Source of the DNA: Chrysogorgia sp. JL179-B06
Taxonomy: Eukaryota > Cnidaria > Anthozoa > Scleralcyonacea > Chrysogorgiidae
Direction of reading: 5' to 3'
Assembly (NCBI GenBank): GCA_035772405.1
Contig: JAYKKM010000123.1
Span: forward strand, 1,666,001 to 1,730,000
Length of the DNA: 64,000 nucleotides
Below the pieces are notes generated by a model. That model saw only the letters and a list, made by a program, of their open reading frames with translations, was not told the DNA's origin and searched no databases. Positions within the stretch are counted from its first letter, which is position 1. Every line of letters begins with the position of its first letter. A program made the translations under genes and the position numbers. Shown here in pieces: positions 34,633-45,827 of this stretch.

Positions 34633-36112
34633 CCGTGGTAAACATAGAATTAACAATAGCAACCTCTAAAATTCGATCTTGTCACTCGAAATGCAATGAG
34701 TAAACTTAATAGTTTGATGAAAGTTATTAAGATAAACAATAAAATAATCAAGAGCGCCCCTACCCTCAGTCCATAGCATAAATATATCATCAAGAAATCT
34801 CCACCAAATAAAAGGTCTAACACTTGCCCCATGCTCAATAAACGTTCTTCAAGAGCTCCCATAAAAACGTTAGCAAATGAAGGCGCAAATTTAGTATCTA
34901 TTGCCGTTCCTAATTTTTGACGATATATTAAACACATTACACTCAAATACGTTGTTCTCCAATACTAACCGGGCTAGTTCAACCAAGAATTTGGTGGGGA
35001 TTTCCTGCGACAATCCAATGCCTCTTCCAACGCTGTCAATCCTTCTTCATGAGGAATATCGGGGTATAAACCTACCACATCAACTCTAACCAAAATACTA
35101 CCTTCCGGAACTGTATAGCTATATCCGCCAACTTAGACAAAAAATGTGTGGTATCTCTAATATATGATGGAATCTGGTGAACTAAAGGTTGAATATGAAA
35201 ATCCAAAAATTCCGATACTTTCTCTGTTGGTACCCCACAATTAGAAATAACTGGACGATCATAAAATCTTTTATGAATTTTGGGCAACAAGTAAAACTTA
35301 CCAGGTCTAGGGTTTTCAGCTTTAAGATATTGATAATTCTTATCGCTAATGAACCATCTAAGCAATAAATCATTCAAACTTCGATTGACCAGAGCGCTCA
35401 CTTCACTAAAACGATCACTATCAACAATTTCATAGATCTGTTCATCATTTAAATGCCGATATGCTTCCGTAAGGTAATCCTGCTTATCCCGAACCCTTGT
35501 CTGCATGCACTCTTTATAATAATGTCATCATATCGACGAAAATTATTTAATGCATCTCTCTCTTCTGGCATAAGATTACTATAAAAGTGGCCACCCTCGA
35601 CAATCGATAAAACTTTTCCCTCAAGTTTAAGGAGATAAACATCCCAAACAGGATCATTCTCGGTAGGAGACCAAGAAGATTTATTTCGAAATTTATCAAC
35701 TATAACATCAGAATTCTCCCCATCAGAATTCTCCGGCCAAATTCTTTGATATCCTTCCCAAGTTTAAATTTATTAATATACCTGAGAGTAGGATAAAAGG
35801 AAAGGCCCCTTGATAATAAACTAATCTCAGCTCTAGTTAAAACCCGTTTCGAAAGATTGCACACATTATCACTAACAAATACATCTGACCTCGTGATACA
35901 GTTATCTTCTCCAACCTCACTCTCAACTTGTTGTTCTTCCTCCCATTCGTCTGGTCCACTAGGCTGAGACATTTCTGGTTCTTCCGCTCCCATTGTTACT
36001 TCTTCAAAAATAATATTGCTTCCAAATCAAAATCGACGACATTCTCTCCTGCTTCTGCTACGACAACCGATTCAGCCACTGCCCCAGTTACTTTCTCAAT
36101 TGAAACACCACC
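34633..36112 (-). mobile_element. Penelope-like element C (second subfamily), 3'-truncated
   Basis: The minus strand gives the N-terminal region (36000-35700, ending LLSRGLSFYPT and KEFGRRI), then LNNFRRYDDIIIKSA (about 35560-35515), QDYLTEAYRHLNDEQIYEIV, FYLLPKIHKRFYDRPVISNC (about 35305-35245), SYIRDTTHFLSKLADI and the RT motif YRQKLGTAIDTKFAPSFANV (about 34925-34865). It ends in the palm at about 34640, where it meets copy B2 tail-to-tail, so thumb and nuclease are missing. Frame breaks are near 35506 and 35070. The N-terminal leader is acidic. Its 5' edge is the (TA)n at 36113. Confidence 0.82.
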
Positions 36113-36120
36113 ATATATAT

Positions 36121-36195
<75 letters not shown>
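36113..36195. repeat. (TA)n tract between two PLE copies
   Basis: About 80 bases of TA separate the 5' edge of copy C from the 3' edge of copy D, both on the minus strand. Confidence 0.95.
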
Positions 36196-36197
<2 letters not shown>

Positions 36198-36810
36198 TTA
36201 TTTAGACTAACGTTTCGTCACTTAAACAGTAACATCTTCAGAGTAACTAATTATATTTACATGTCTCAGCTTATATAACTATGCTATTATAATATAAGAT
36301 CAAGTAACAGTAATAAAAGAATGTAAAGGAAAAGGAAGTGAGATATGTCATACAGTAAGTGACAAATCAAAATAGCATCAAAGAAAAAGATCTGATATTG
36401 GCATTTAGAGAAGGATTAAATTTACTTATAAGTAAACTTTCACGAAGGAGAAGATCAAATTGTGAATTACAGAGGATATAATGGTAAAATCGTCAAAAGA
36501 AATAGGGTGATCTGTTTGAGAAGAAATACTAGACAAAGAAGATTGAGAGATAGTGTTTCCCGTGTATGGCGAAATACCCATATGTCCCGAAGCTCTTATG
36601 TGTAAAATACGGCAAGTCTCGCCAATATACAACGAAAGAGCCGTTAGAACGACTGATGTTTATGTCAAGGAACGACAATTTATTATCTTTTTCCACTTCG
36701 TGTGTAAATTTAATATTATTGTGTTGAGAATTAAAGAAGTCGAGAAAAGGTCTAATATGGTCAGAAGATTTGAATAAAAGAAACGAATCGTCAACATAAC
36801 GTTTGTAAAA
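36196..36810 (-). mobile_element. Penelope-like element D: RT thumb fused to GIY-YIG, plus 3' end
   Basis: On the minus strand KSSDHIRPFLDFFNSQ and KLSFLDI (about 36775-36690) run almost directly into VYIGETCRILHIRASGHMGI (about 36640-36580). The thumb and linker, normally over 100 residues, are therefore deleted. The nuclease end and 3' UTR follow, ending with CTGAAGATGTTAC...GTGACGAAACGTTAGTC at about 36240-36205, the hammerhead-like terminus. Sequence 36196-36470 is repeated inverted at 36811-37095. Confidence 0.78.
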
Positions 36811-37100
36811 AATAGGTTTGAATAATTTGATCTTCTCCTTCGTGAAAGTTTACTTATAAGTAAATTTAATCCTTCTCTAAATGTCAATATCAGATCTTTT
36901 CCTTTGATGCTATTTTGATTTGTCACTTTTGACATATCTCACTTCCTTTTCCTTTACATTCTTTAATTATTGTTACTTGATCCTATATTGTAATAGCATA
37001 GTTATATAAGCTGAGACATGTAAATATAATTAGTTACTCTGAAGATGTTAATTACTGGTTAGGTGACGAAATGTTAGTCTAAATAAATTTTCTTAAAATG
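36811..37100 (+). mobile_element. Inverted copy of the element D 3' end
   Basis: From TTGATCTTCTCCTTCGTGAA to CTAAATAAATTTTC it mirrors 36196-36470 with scattered changes (GAAATGTTAGTC here versus GAAACGTTAGTC). The pair forms a ~900-base interrupted palindrome. Confidence 0.82.
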
Positions 37101-37319
37101 TTCAATCCCGTGTTTTAATATGGCGGCGTTCCTATGATATGTTAAAGTTGATACACTTATTTTGTCGGATTTTTTCGACAAAAAATATAATTTCCAACAT
37201 AAGGCTCAAAATCTTCAAAGTAGAGCATTTCGCATAATCACCCGAGAGGAATACGAGATGCGTTCTGTTGACATTTTAAACAACTTCTACAGAAAATAAG
37301 CACACGCGAAATCTTTCTA

Positions 37320-39135
37320 TTCTATTTTATTTTATTTTTTATTTAATATGTTTGTCGCAATAAAAATAAATACAAAATCAATACTAAAATTAAATACACA
37401 ATAGCGACAGGAGAAAGAAACAGGGAAAATGCCCCAATTGACATCAGACTCCTAGTATTATTATTTAAGATATATTATAAATACTATTTACATGTGCGTT
37501 AAAAAGAAAAGAAATTGGTTAAAAACTATCCTGTTCCATCTGGAATAACATACTCGGTTTCACGTTTTTTAGTATAACATTTATATAAGCTATTTTTAAA
37601 AAGATTAAAAGTTAAGAGACTTTTGCAGTCTTTGGGGAGTTTATTCCATAGTCCAGTGACTCTGAAAAATAGGAATTTTTCAAATATTCTTGCTTGGCGA
37701 ACTTAATTTCATAGTTGTTTGGATCTGAATTCTGGTGTAACGAGCATTTTGCGTTGGCTGAAAGAATCTGAGATGATTTATATCTGAGGAACCTTCTTGA
37801 TTTGAATAGATGTAAAAGGTCCGTCATCTCTCTTCTGTATTCGAGCGGCAGCATTGACAAGCGGGTCAGACTTTCCTGTTACTGATATCTTTGGGATACC
37901 CAAGTATAAATTTCGTAGCTCGCCGCTGAACGTTTTCTATTTGCGTTTTTGATTTAATCGTGTAATGTGACCATAACTCGCTAACATACTCTAGCTGTGG
38001 CCTAACGATGGAACAGTAGAGAAGTTTTCTCGTGTGTGGATCTACAATATCTTTGCATAGTCTCTTTGCATGGTTTAATCACTTTGTGCAAATTGGTTTG
38101 TTGATTCGGAATCAGAAATTCTGATACCACTTTAATATTATATGATTTCATTGCTTTTTGTAAACTGGTTTGTTGATTCGGAATCAGAAATTCTGAATCC
38201 ACTTTAATATTATATGATTTCATTGCTTTTTCCAAACTGGTTTGTTGATTTGGAATCAGAATTTCTGATTCCACTTTAATATCATATGATTTCATCGCTT
38301 TGTGCAAACTGGCTTGTTGATTTGGAATCAGAAATTCTGATTCCATTTTAATATTATATTCATCTCGTTGTGGAAGCTGCTTTGTCGATTATTTGTCGAT
38401 AGTAATTATTTAACTATTGTGTATGTAACTATTACACTACCTTTTTTTACATGTAAGACATAAAAGTTAAATAAATAATTGATTTGTGCAAATCGCTGTC
38501 TGTTTTGATAAATATTTTGCAAAATTCAATATATATTTTCCTTTAAAAACACGCAAAAGAATTTTCCAGCTAATTACCCTAATTTCGTCTGAAAATTCCT
38601 ACTTTGGAATTTTCCAAAATAGTTTGGAACGCGTTATTTGCCTTGAGTGTGATTTCTTCGATATGCCTTGTCCACGTTAAGTTGTTTGTCACAATTATCC
38701 TTAGATCGGAAATATACGAGGTAACCGTTTCAAGGGCAGCATAATTCATTTCGTAGAATCGTTCAACCTTTGCAATTTTCTTGGATATATTTACAACCTT
38801 ACATTTGGAAGAAGGGTGTTGTATTCATGGCTTTGTAGAGTTTCGAATCGTCAGCAAATAATGCCTTCGTTGAATTATATCGAATATAATCAGGCATGTC
38901 ATCTATATAGACAAGAAAAAGGAGAGAGGTACACCCGATGGCACTCCTAACCAATCAGAGTACGACTCTACATCGATGACCACTCGTTGTTTTCTTTCCG
39001 TTAAGTAGCTTTTGAACCAGTCGTTCAATTTGCCTTCTATTCCAATCGTTTTCATTTTCTGAACTAACTGGTCGTGGGAAACAGGTATCGAAAGCTTTGG
39101 ATAAGTTGAGTTATATGGCATCTACTTCGTGACCA
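37320..39135 (-). mobile_element. CR1/L2-type LINE, decayed, carrying a minisatellite
   Basis: The minus strand opens with NGHEVDAI and LSKAFDT (about 39130-39085), a standard LINE RT motif A phrase, then KTIGIEGKLNDWFKSYLTER and QRVVIDVES. The catalytic FADD region and palm end are frame-broken (about 38900-38600). The C-terminal region returns at 38060-37610 (RPQLEYVSELW, VQRRATKFILGYP, LPLEYRREMTDLLHLFKSR). Many frame changes make it dead. A four-unit 72-bp repeat (38062-38350) interrupts it. The 5' edge is cut by the MULE-like MITE at 39143. Confidence 0.8.
38062..38350 (-). repeat. 72-bp in-frame minisatellite (four units)
   Basis: Four tandem 72-base units each encode, on the minus strand, a 24-residue repeat with SEFLIPNQQTSL and KAMKSYNIKV. 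All four keep the frame open. Each unit contains the near-perfect palindrome GGAATCAGAAATTCTGATTCC, here GGAATCAGAA/TTCTGATTCC. Confidence 0.9.
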
Positions 39136-39142
39136 TTCGATA

Positions 39143-39631
39143 CAACCTCGTACCCAGGGCATTTTGCCTCCACGGCGGAAGGTCGGTGAAAATGGCCCTG
39201 GGATCGGCTGGTCCATTCTATAATGCGATTGGCTTGTCATAAAACATAATTAATTCAGCCGAGTATAATTTATTCATCTAAATCTGAATGATATCTTCAA
39301 ATTTTGCAGCAAATTAGAAGCGATAGCTTTCGCTAAATTGGATACATGCTTCTTCATACCTTTTGTAAGAGATAACCATGAATGTATGGTGGATTATTAA
39401 GCTTGTTAGCTGCTTTTATGCCGACGAATGCTGACATGAACAACTCTGAAGAGCATTGAATATTTCTCAATTATTCAGGTCAACAAAGTAGACAAAGGCA
39501 ATAGAACAAAGACCACAAAAATTATCATATCTAAACACCCAGAAATTCTGGGTGTCATGTGACCAGCCGATCCCAGGGCCATTTTCGCCAACCTTCCACC
39601 GTGGAGGCAAAATGCCCTGGGAACGAGGTTG
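39143..39631. mobile_element. MULE-like MITE, copy 1 (489 bp)
   Basis: The terminal inverted repeats are about 75 bases, beginning CAACCTCGTACCCAGGGCAT and mirrored at ATGCCCTGGGAACGAGGTTG. No ORF. No flanking duplication is visible for this copy; the adjoining LINE is cut at its left edge. Confidence 0.85.
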
Positions 39632-40219
39632 TGTTACGGCAACTTCGCCGTCTATTCCAGCCTAGTAAATACGCTCAAACAAGCGTTAATCGCGATATTT
39701 GACGTTAGATTATACGAAACGAATAAACAATTTTGATTTTGCAAATACGGAGTAGAATTATAGTCTACTGATGGACCAATGTTAGTGAACTGTCGCAATA
39801 CAACTTACAAGCAGCAGATAAACCTGAAAAGAAAGAGGAAAAACTCAATTTATAGGTAGTATTATTATAGTCAATGATATGCTGCTTCGCCAAAGTTCTT
39901 TGTGTCTGACTGTCGATGGACCTGAACCATCTCCATGTCAGAATATTCTGAACCACTCTTACCTAAAAAAAAACGTGTAATACGAGAAAAATACAGCTGA
40001 CCTTTAAAATATACTACAGAAACCTTGTCAAAAGTTTAAGGTTTGTCGAAAATCTCTTGTCAAAAAGTGAAACCAATCTAGGCCCGGCTGAACTGTGACA
40101 GCGCGTTGCGCAGTACGTATGATTTGAAAAGTTCGAGTAACATGCATGGCGACGTAACGCTATCGTTAGGCACAAAAACAAAAGGCTTTGAGAAAACATT
40201 ATTAATTCCTATATCCTAG
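39632..40219. other. Spacer between the two MULE-like MITEs; no gene recognised
   Basis: No motif-bearing open frame. The last nine bases, ATATCCTAG (40211-40219), are the target site of the next element. Confidence 0.5.
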
Positions 40220-40642
40220 CAACCTCGTTCCCAGGGCATTTTGCCTTCACGGTGGAAGGTCGGCGAAAATGGCCCTGTGATCGGCTGGTCACATGACACC
40301 CATAATTTCTGGGTGTTTAGATACGATAATTTTTGTGGTCTTTGTTCCATTGCCTTTGTCTACTTTGTTGACCTGAATAATTGAGAATATTCAATGCTCT
40401 TCTGAGTTGTTCATGTCAGCATTCGTCGGCATAAAAGCAGCTAACAAGCTTAATAATCCATCATACATCCATAGATATCTCTTAGACAGCATTCAGATTT
40501 AGATGAATAAATTACACTCGGCTGAATTTATGACTGGTTTATGACAAGTCAATCGGATTATAGAATGCATGGACCAGCCGATCCCAGGGCCATTTTCGCC
40601 GACCTTCCGCCGTGGAGGCAGAATACCCTGGATACGAGGTTG
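40220..40642. mobile_element. MULE-like MITE, copy 2 (423 bp) with 9-bp target duplication
   Basis: It has the same ends as copy 1 (CAACCTCGTTCCCAGGGCAT and mirror), in reverse overall orientation of the interior. It is flanked by ATATCCTAG at 40211-40219 and 40643-40651. Long inverted ends plus a 9-bp duplication fit the Mutator (MULE) superfamily. No transposase. Confidence 0.88.
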
Positions 40643-40651
40643 ATATCCTAG

Positions 40652-41228
40652 GTTTATTTTCTCTTTTAGCAGCTGAAACAGTTTTTTCTTTCATTTGTTG
40701 AATAAAAATAAACTAGCAAGAAGAACTTCAGTTCTATTTAATTGCACGGCGTCGCGTAAATCGGCCAAATTTCTCCCATCGGCTTTGAATGTGCGACGTG
40801 TTCTAGGGTATACTTTGTGACAACGGTTGCGGGAATATACCCTAACCTCTTGTTTAGTGGTATGGGTTCGCTATATCCATGCAAGATGAAGTACTTAACA
40901 GAAATTGTCAGTAAAGCGTTCGTTTATACAATGCTCTAATTTAAGCAGGGAAATGTGAAGTACTTATGAAACCATTGTACCTAAAAACGCAATATATTAG
41001 GAAAATAGTAAATATTTTCCCGTCTTATATACAATTGAGCCACTTTTTTACCATATTTGTGTTCGATATTGACCATTTACTGATGCGAGTATTCATGAGT
41101 CGTACATCGATTTTATTTGTCGAATTAAAAGGCGCACAACAACAACACATATCGAACTTTTTAGCGAAATATTGTCGCATTCATATGCCTTTTATCGATT
41201 GTTAATATGGGTGGTGTGTCAAATCACA
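40652..41228. other. No gene recognised
   Basis: A 79-codon open frame (40966-41205, plus) has no motif I recognise and no splice context that would support it. Confidence 0.45.
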
Positions 41229-42679
41229 TGACCAAAAGTGTTCTGTGATGCTGTAGAGATTAGTACACTACTTTAATTGTGATAAAAACTCACTATGATC
41301 AAATGAAATTTATTTTTATTCCATGACATTTACTGCCTTATTGCAGCAATCACAGCTTTACATATCAGTAATGTGGCAGTCACTATAATTATATCAATAC
41401 TTGGGTGAGACTGATATATAGTGACTGGTTCATCGGCAGTACGTATACTCTATCAATCGAACCAATATATTATTGTAACCTCCATCTGAGTCTCAGTAGC
41501 TCAATCATTAGGGGGCTCATCTGTAAATATCAGAAACTATTTCTGAGGATTAGAAGTTGATGATAGTTTGTGTATCGTGTGTTAATATATTATTAATAAT
41601 ATATTATTGTAACCTCCATCTGAGTCTCAGTAGCTCAATCATTAGGGGGCTCATCTGTAAATATCAGAAACTATTTCTGAGGATTAGAAGTTGATGATAG
41701 TTTGTGTTACACTGTTGTAGAGAATGTGGGAACTGTACATGGACGATCGTCAAGCTCCAATCAAGAAAATGATGTACTGGATCGATTGGTATATGTACTG
41801 TATCTGTATTGCCTATGCATCAATTACTATATATCAGTAATGCTTGGGTGACTTAATATGTACGTGTTGTAGTGATATTGTGTCAGCTTGCAATAGACAA
41901 ATAATACATGGACGATCGTCAAGCTCAAATCCTCAGAAAAATGTTTCTGACAAGTCAGTGGCATTATTACTTTATATAAGTATGTGAACATGGTTTCAAG
42001 TGCAACTTGCACAAATTGTGCAGGCCCGAAGGGTGAGTCGGCAAAGTCGGCGGTCAGCATGACCAATCAGATGCGAGTTCAGGTGGTCTGATCTAACATT
42101 TGGATGGTCAACTATATTTCTTTAATTTGTGCATTAAACACAAAAATTTTCTTTCCTTCTATACTGTATAACTTTGTATCAGTACACAAGGCCATGAACA
42201 TTCAATCGTCATTTCTGTTGGCACCATTTTTGACAGCAACTTCCATCCCAGGGCTTTTGCTTAAAGTTGAAGTCAACCCCAAGTGTGACAACTTGGCCTC
42301 AAATGAAATTTGAATAAATTATATACTATTTCTTTGTTTAACCAATAAAACTACTGAGCGGCCTTTTAAAACCTTTTAAAAATCTGTTAAAGTGCATATA
42401 CGAGAATTTTCAATTTTTTTCTAAAAATCGGTCGTATCGAGACGATTCTAACGATATATAATATACCTTAAACGGATAAAAGCTCCTCGAGATATCTTGC
42501 ATCAAACATAGCAAAAAAATTGTTTTTCCAAAACATGGCCGGGAGAAAAGAATCTGAGTCCGAATAACGCTGATGACGTCAAATCGGGAACAAGCTGTAA
42601 GACGACTACAGTTGTAGTTACTATAGTTTGGAGAGACAGGCTGCAGCGATTTATCGATTACTCTGTATTTTGTGACAAT

Positions 42680-43140
42680 GTCTACATCTGGATCTTACTC
42701 AGACGAAAGTTCAACAGTGGACACGCACTTGGACTTATCTGACAACTATGAACTCGAGTTGGAGGAATGAGAATCTGCTTCACTAGATGCAGCTTCCCCT
42801 TGTCAGGAAGACAAAGACGGCCGGAGAGACGGTGCGGTTGTCCTACCAATGGGTTCGGACATATGAAGAAGATAAAGAGCGAGAGAGAAGATTCGCGTTG
42901 AGGCTGTTCAAGAACGATTAGACGGTGGAGTTATTTTTTATCTCATTGCGTCGACACTCGACACCAAAATGACGATTGACCGAGCGACTAACATTACTAT
43001 TATCGGTTGAATATTGTCAGCTCGGTGCAAATGAAACTCCAGAACGAGTACGAAACTCAGTGCTGTCTAGAGATTGAGAGGTGCGTGAAAGCATTGAGTT
43101 CTGACGACGTCCTACAAGATGTCGAAACACCACCATCATA
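42680..43140 (+). pseudogene. Decayed protein with P2X7-C-terminus-like cysteine motif
   Basis: An ATG at about 42679 opens a short acidic frame (MSTSGSYSDESSTVDTHLDL) that stops at about 42769. Further on, another frame reads QCCLEIERCVKALSSDDVLQ (about 43057-43117) before a stop. The CC-x-E-I-x-x-C pattern resembles the zinc-binding 'ballast' domain at the P2X7 receptor C-terminus, which occurs in many invertebrate, often transposon-linked, proteins. The preceding Cys-x-Cys part is not preserved. Broken by stops; assignment is tentative. Confidence 0.45.
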
Positions 43141-43536
43141 ACAGCAAAATTCTACTTTATACAGTGTACGCATCTTCCAAACCTTTGGCGATACCTTCGA
43201 CAATATTTATACGACTTTAGTTATATACTTCGAAGATGATAATCTTAAAGCCTATTTATTCACGCGAAATCCAGAATGATGTGTAACACATGATGGTACA
43301 CATCAACTATTAGTACAGTAAATATCACTTGCAGGGTCATTTATCTTATTTGGGCTAATTCCTCCTAAACTAAAATAATATATTGAACTTTTCATAATTG
43401 CATAGGCGCTTAGCTTTTTATTTATTTATTTCAATCTAGTGACACAACATTTAAACTTTTTGGGGTTTGTACAATCAATATCATAAAGAGAATTTATTCT
43501 CTCAGCTTGTCGATGGTACATTGGGAAGGCTGAGAA

Positions 43537-43914
43537 TACCATTATAACCATCATCTGTGTATCAGTCAATTTGTACAAAATTTAAAACAAGTGGGGATGA
43601 ATTTACAGGCTTTGAGGAAGATGACTCAGACTGCTATAACACAATTTATAACAACTTTATATTGATTGCCTTGGGCAACCTAAAACATTCTTATGACCCT
43701 TCATGCTGACCCTTCATTGGGAAGGCTGATCAAACCGCCCCATAGCATGAAGGGTCATAAGAATGTTTTAGATTGCCCAAGTCAATCAATATAAAGTTGT
43801 TATAAATTGTGTTATATCAGTCTGAGTCATCTTCCTCAAAGCCTGTAAATTCATCCCCACTTGTTTTAAATTTTGTTAAAATTGACTGATACACAGATGA
43901 TGGTTATAATGGTA
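43537..43914. mobile_element. Large fold-back (378 bp) nested in the Kolobok-like element
   Basis: TACCATTATAACCATCATCT (43537) mirrors AGATGATGGTTATAATGGTA (ending 43914). The arms are about 170 bases and nearly identical. CATTGGGAAGGCTGA occurs both just left of the element (about 43519) and in its centre (about 43713). Confidence 0.88.
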
Positions 43915-44382
43915 GTGTGGTTTGGCCGCTTGACTCTTTGGCTTTGTGTTGTTTCCTCAACTTGAGATAGTACAAAATAACACAAAGTAAAAAAACTTGT
44001 TAAAATACTTCAGTAATCCTCAAAATCATTGTGCCATAAAGACAATGTGTTCATGTTATTATGTAATTAATTCGGTTTCCAATTGCATTGGCTCATTATC
44101 CTTCAAACAAACATAATTTGGAAATTACAAAAAAATAGATAAATATAGTAAGCATATATCATCAGTTTCAACATATTCGTGTATTTTAACTGTATATGGA
44201 AAAGTGGCTTTAATAGCAGATGTATTTAATTACCAAGTCAGTGCCTGTAACTGGAGAAGACTTGCAGCTGACAAGATATTCAATGACAATTATTTCCTTG
44301 GTCTGTTATTTATAGTTATAGTAAATAGTTATTTATAGTGGCTTATTGATTGTGATAAAAATTATTTGAAATATGTTCTCAC

Positions 44383-44546
44383 CTTGCGTCGTATCGCTCT
44401 TGCCGCTCGCCATGAAAGTTCTTCGCGATCATCTTTGTTATTCCAATTTCATCTCTCTTTAGCCACGGAAAGTAGGCCTTCGTTGGTCCTGGCAAACCAA
44501 GTTTTCTAACATAATTGCGTGGATTGAAGTGTTTAGAGCATCCCAT
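44383..44546 (-). CDS. Putative first coding exon inside the Kolobok-like element
   Basis: The minus strand has an ATG (complement of 44544-44546) followed by 54 open codons (MGCSKHFNPRNYVRKLGLPG…KMIAKNFHGERQERYDA) and then a good splice donor, CGCAAG|GTGAGAAC, at 44383/44382. The peptide is basic and not from a family I can name. Because it lies between the long inverted repeats, it is probably element-encoded. The next exon would have to lie left, past the fold-back; I could not identify it. Confidence 0.4.
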
Positions 44547-45619
44547 TTTTGCGCGCTTGCGCTAAACAAAATCTACCAACGTTGCCGTATTTCTATTGCC
44601 TCCGGTCTCAAATAACCAGCATAAGCTATATTGTGCTGTATTATACCATTCTCAGGGTCTGACTTGTTGGAAGACCCGTATACAACGCATCGCTAAGGGA
44701 TTTTATCCGCAGTTGGATCGATAAAACCAAGTAAACAACTATAGTCGTCTTACAGCTCGTTCCCGATTTGACGTCATCAGCGTTATTCGGACTCAGACTC
44801 TTTTCTCCCGGCCATGTTTTGAGAACAAGATATCTCAAGAAGTTTTTATCCGTTTAAGATATGTTATATATCGTTAGAATCGTCTCGATACGGCCGATTT
44901 TTAGAAAAAAATTGAAAATTCTCGTATATGCACTTTAAAGCCATTTACTGACTTTAGTAAAAAAAATTAGTTCACTGGTAGAAATAATTTGACCAAAATA
45001 ATTTGACAAGTCATGTTGACTTGGTGTGACTGATTTCTGGTGAACAAATCATGAAAATAAGCGGTCAGTAACCGTTGCCCCCGGTCCCTGTTATTTTGAG
45101 CGCTGGTGAGCACAATTTGAGCTCTTTTGAAAAATACACAAGTGTGTATAATCCCAAATTCACACGCACAGTGTTAATAACAGTGCTATTAACAGTGCTA
45201 TGAACAGTGTTATTACCAATTAATGAAATACACATGAAAACATTTTGCAGAAAGTGATGTTCAGGAATAATATGACAAATAAAGAAAGTGTTTCAGTGCT
45301 ATTCCAATTATTTCCTTTTTTCGGCATTGTATATTTCCTTGAAATTTCTCTGCTCTCAGCCAAACAGAATATGCAGTGTATGCATGGTAATATACACTAG
45401 AATTTTGAAAAGTGTCTGAGTATAACAGTACATGTTATATATTACTTATAAATTAGAATGCTGTAACAAAGTCCTTCAAATAAACTTTGAATCTCTCAAT
45501 TTGTTTTTCGGTATAACTTGACAGCATAATTGGTATACACATACCAGTACTTTATATCTTCCACAGCATTAAATTTAACAGTGATGTACTGTATATAATA
45601 TATAATTTTGAAAATACTA

Positions 45620-45715
45620 TATCCTACAGTTATCATTCATTCTTTCATTCATTCATCATTAATTCGTTCATTCATTATCATTCATTTCAATCATCATTCA
45701 TTCTTTCATCAGGCA
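45620..45715. repeat. (ATTC)n-type imperfect microsatellite (also at 51890-51970)
   Basis: CATTCATTC-type repeats end in a short hairpin GTACGCCTAAGCGTAC (about 45727). It is present in both duplicated copies. Confidence 0.85.
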
Positions 45716-45827
45716 GTAGATACGTGTACGCCTAAGCGTACCTATTTTTATAATTACATATAAAACAAAGCATATAAAAAAAATAATGACATCCAGAAAA
45801 TCCAAGTTTCGAGAGTGAACAAGACGA

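Larger units (their letters stand above)
42391..44934. mobile_element. Kolobok-like DNA transposon (2544 bp) with TTAA duplication
   Basis: TTAA flanks both sides (42387-42390 and 44935-44938). The terminal inverted repeats are long: AGTGCATATACGAGAATTTT at the left, about 224 bases, and its mirror of about 199 bases at the right, differing by a ~30-base indel. The orthologous position in copy 2 (TTAA at 51199-51202) is empty. TTAA duplication with long inverted repeats fits Kolobok better than piggyBac. Inside are a cysteine-motif coding remnant, one exon-like frame and a large fold-back, but no transposase that I recognise. Confidence 0.85.
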
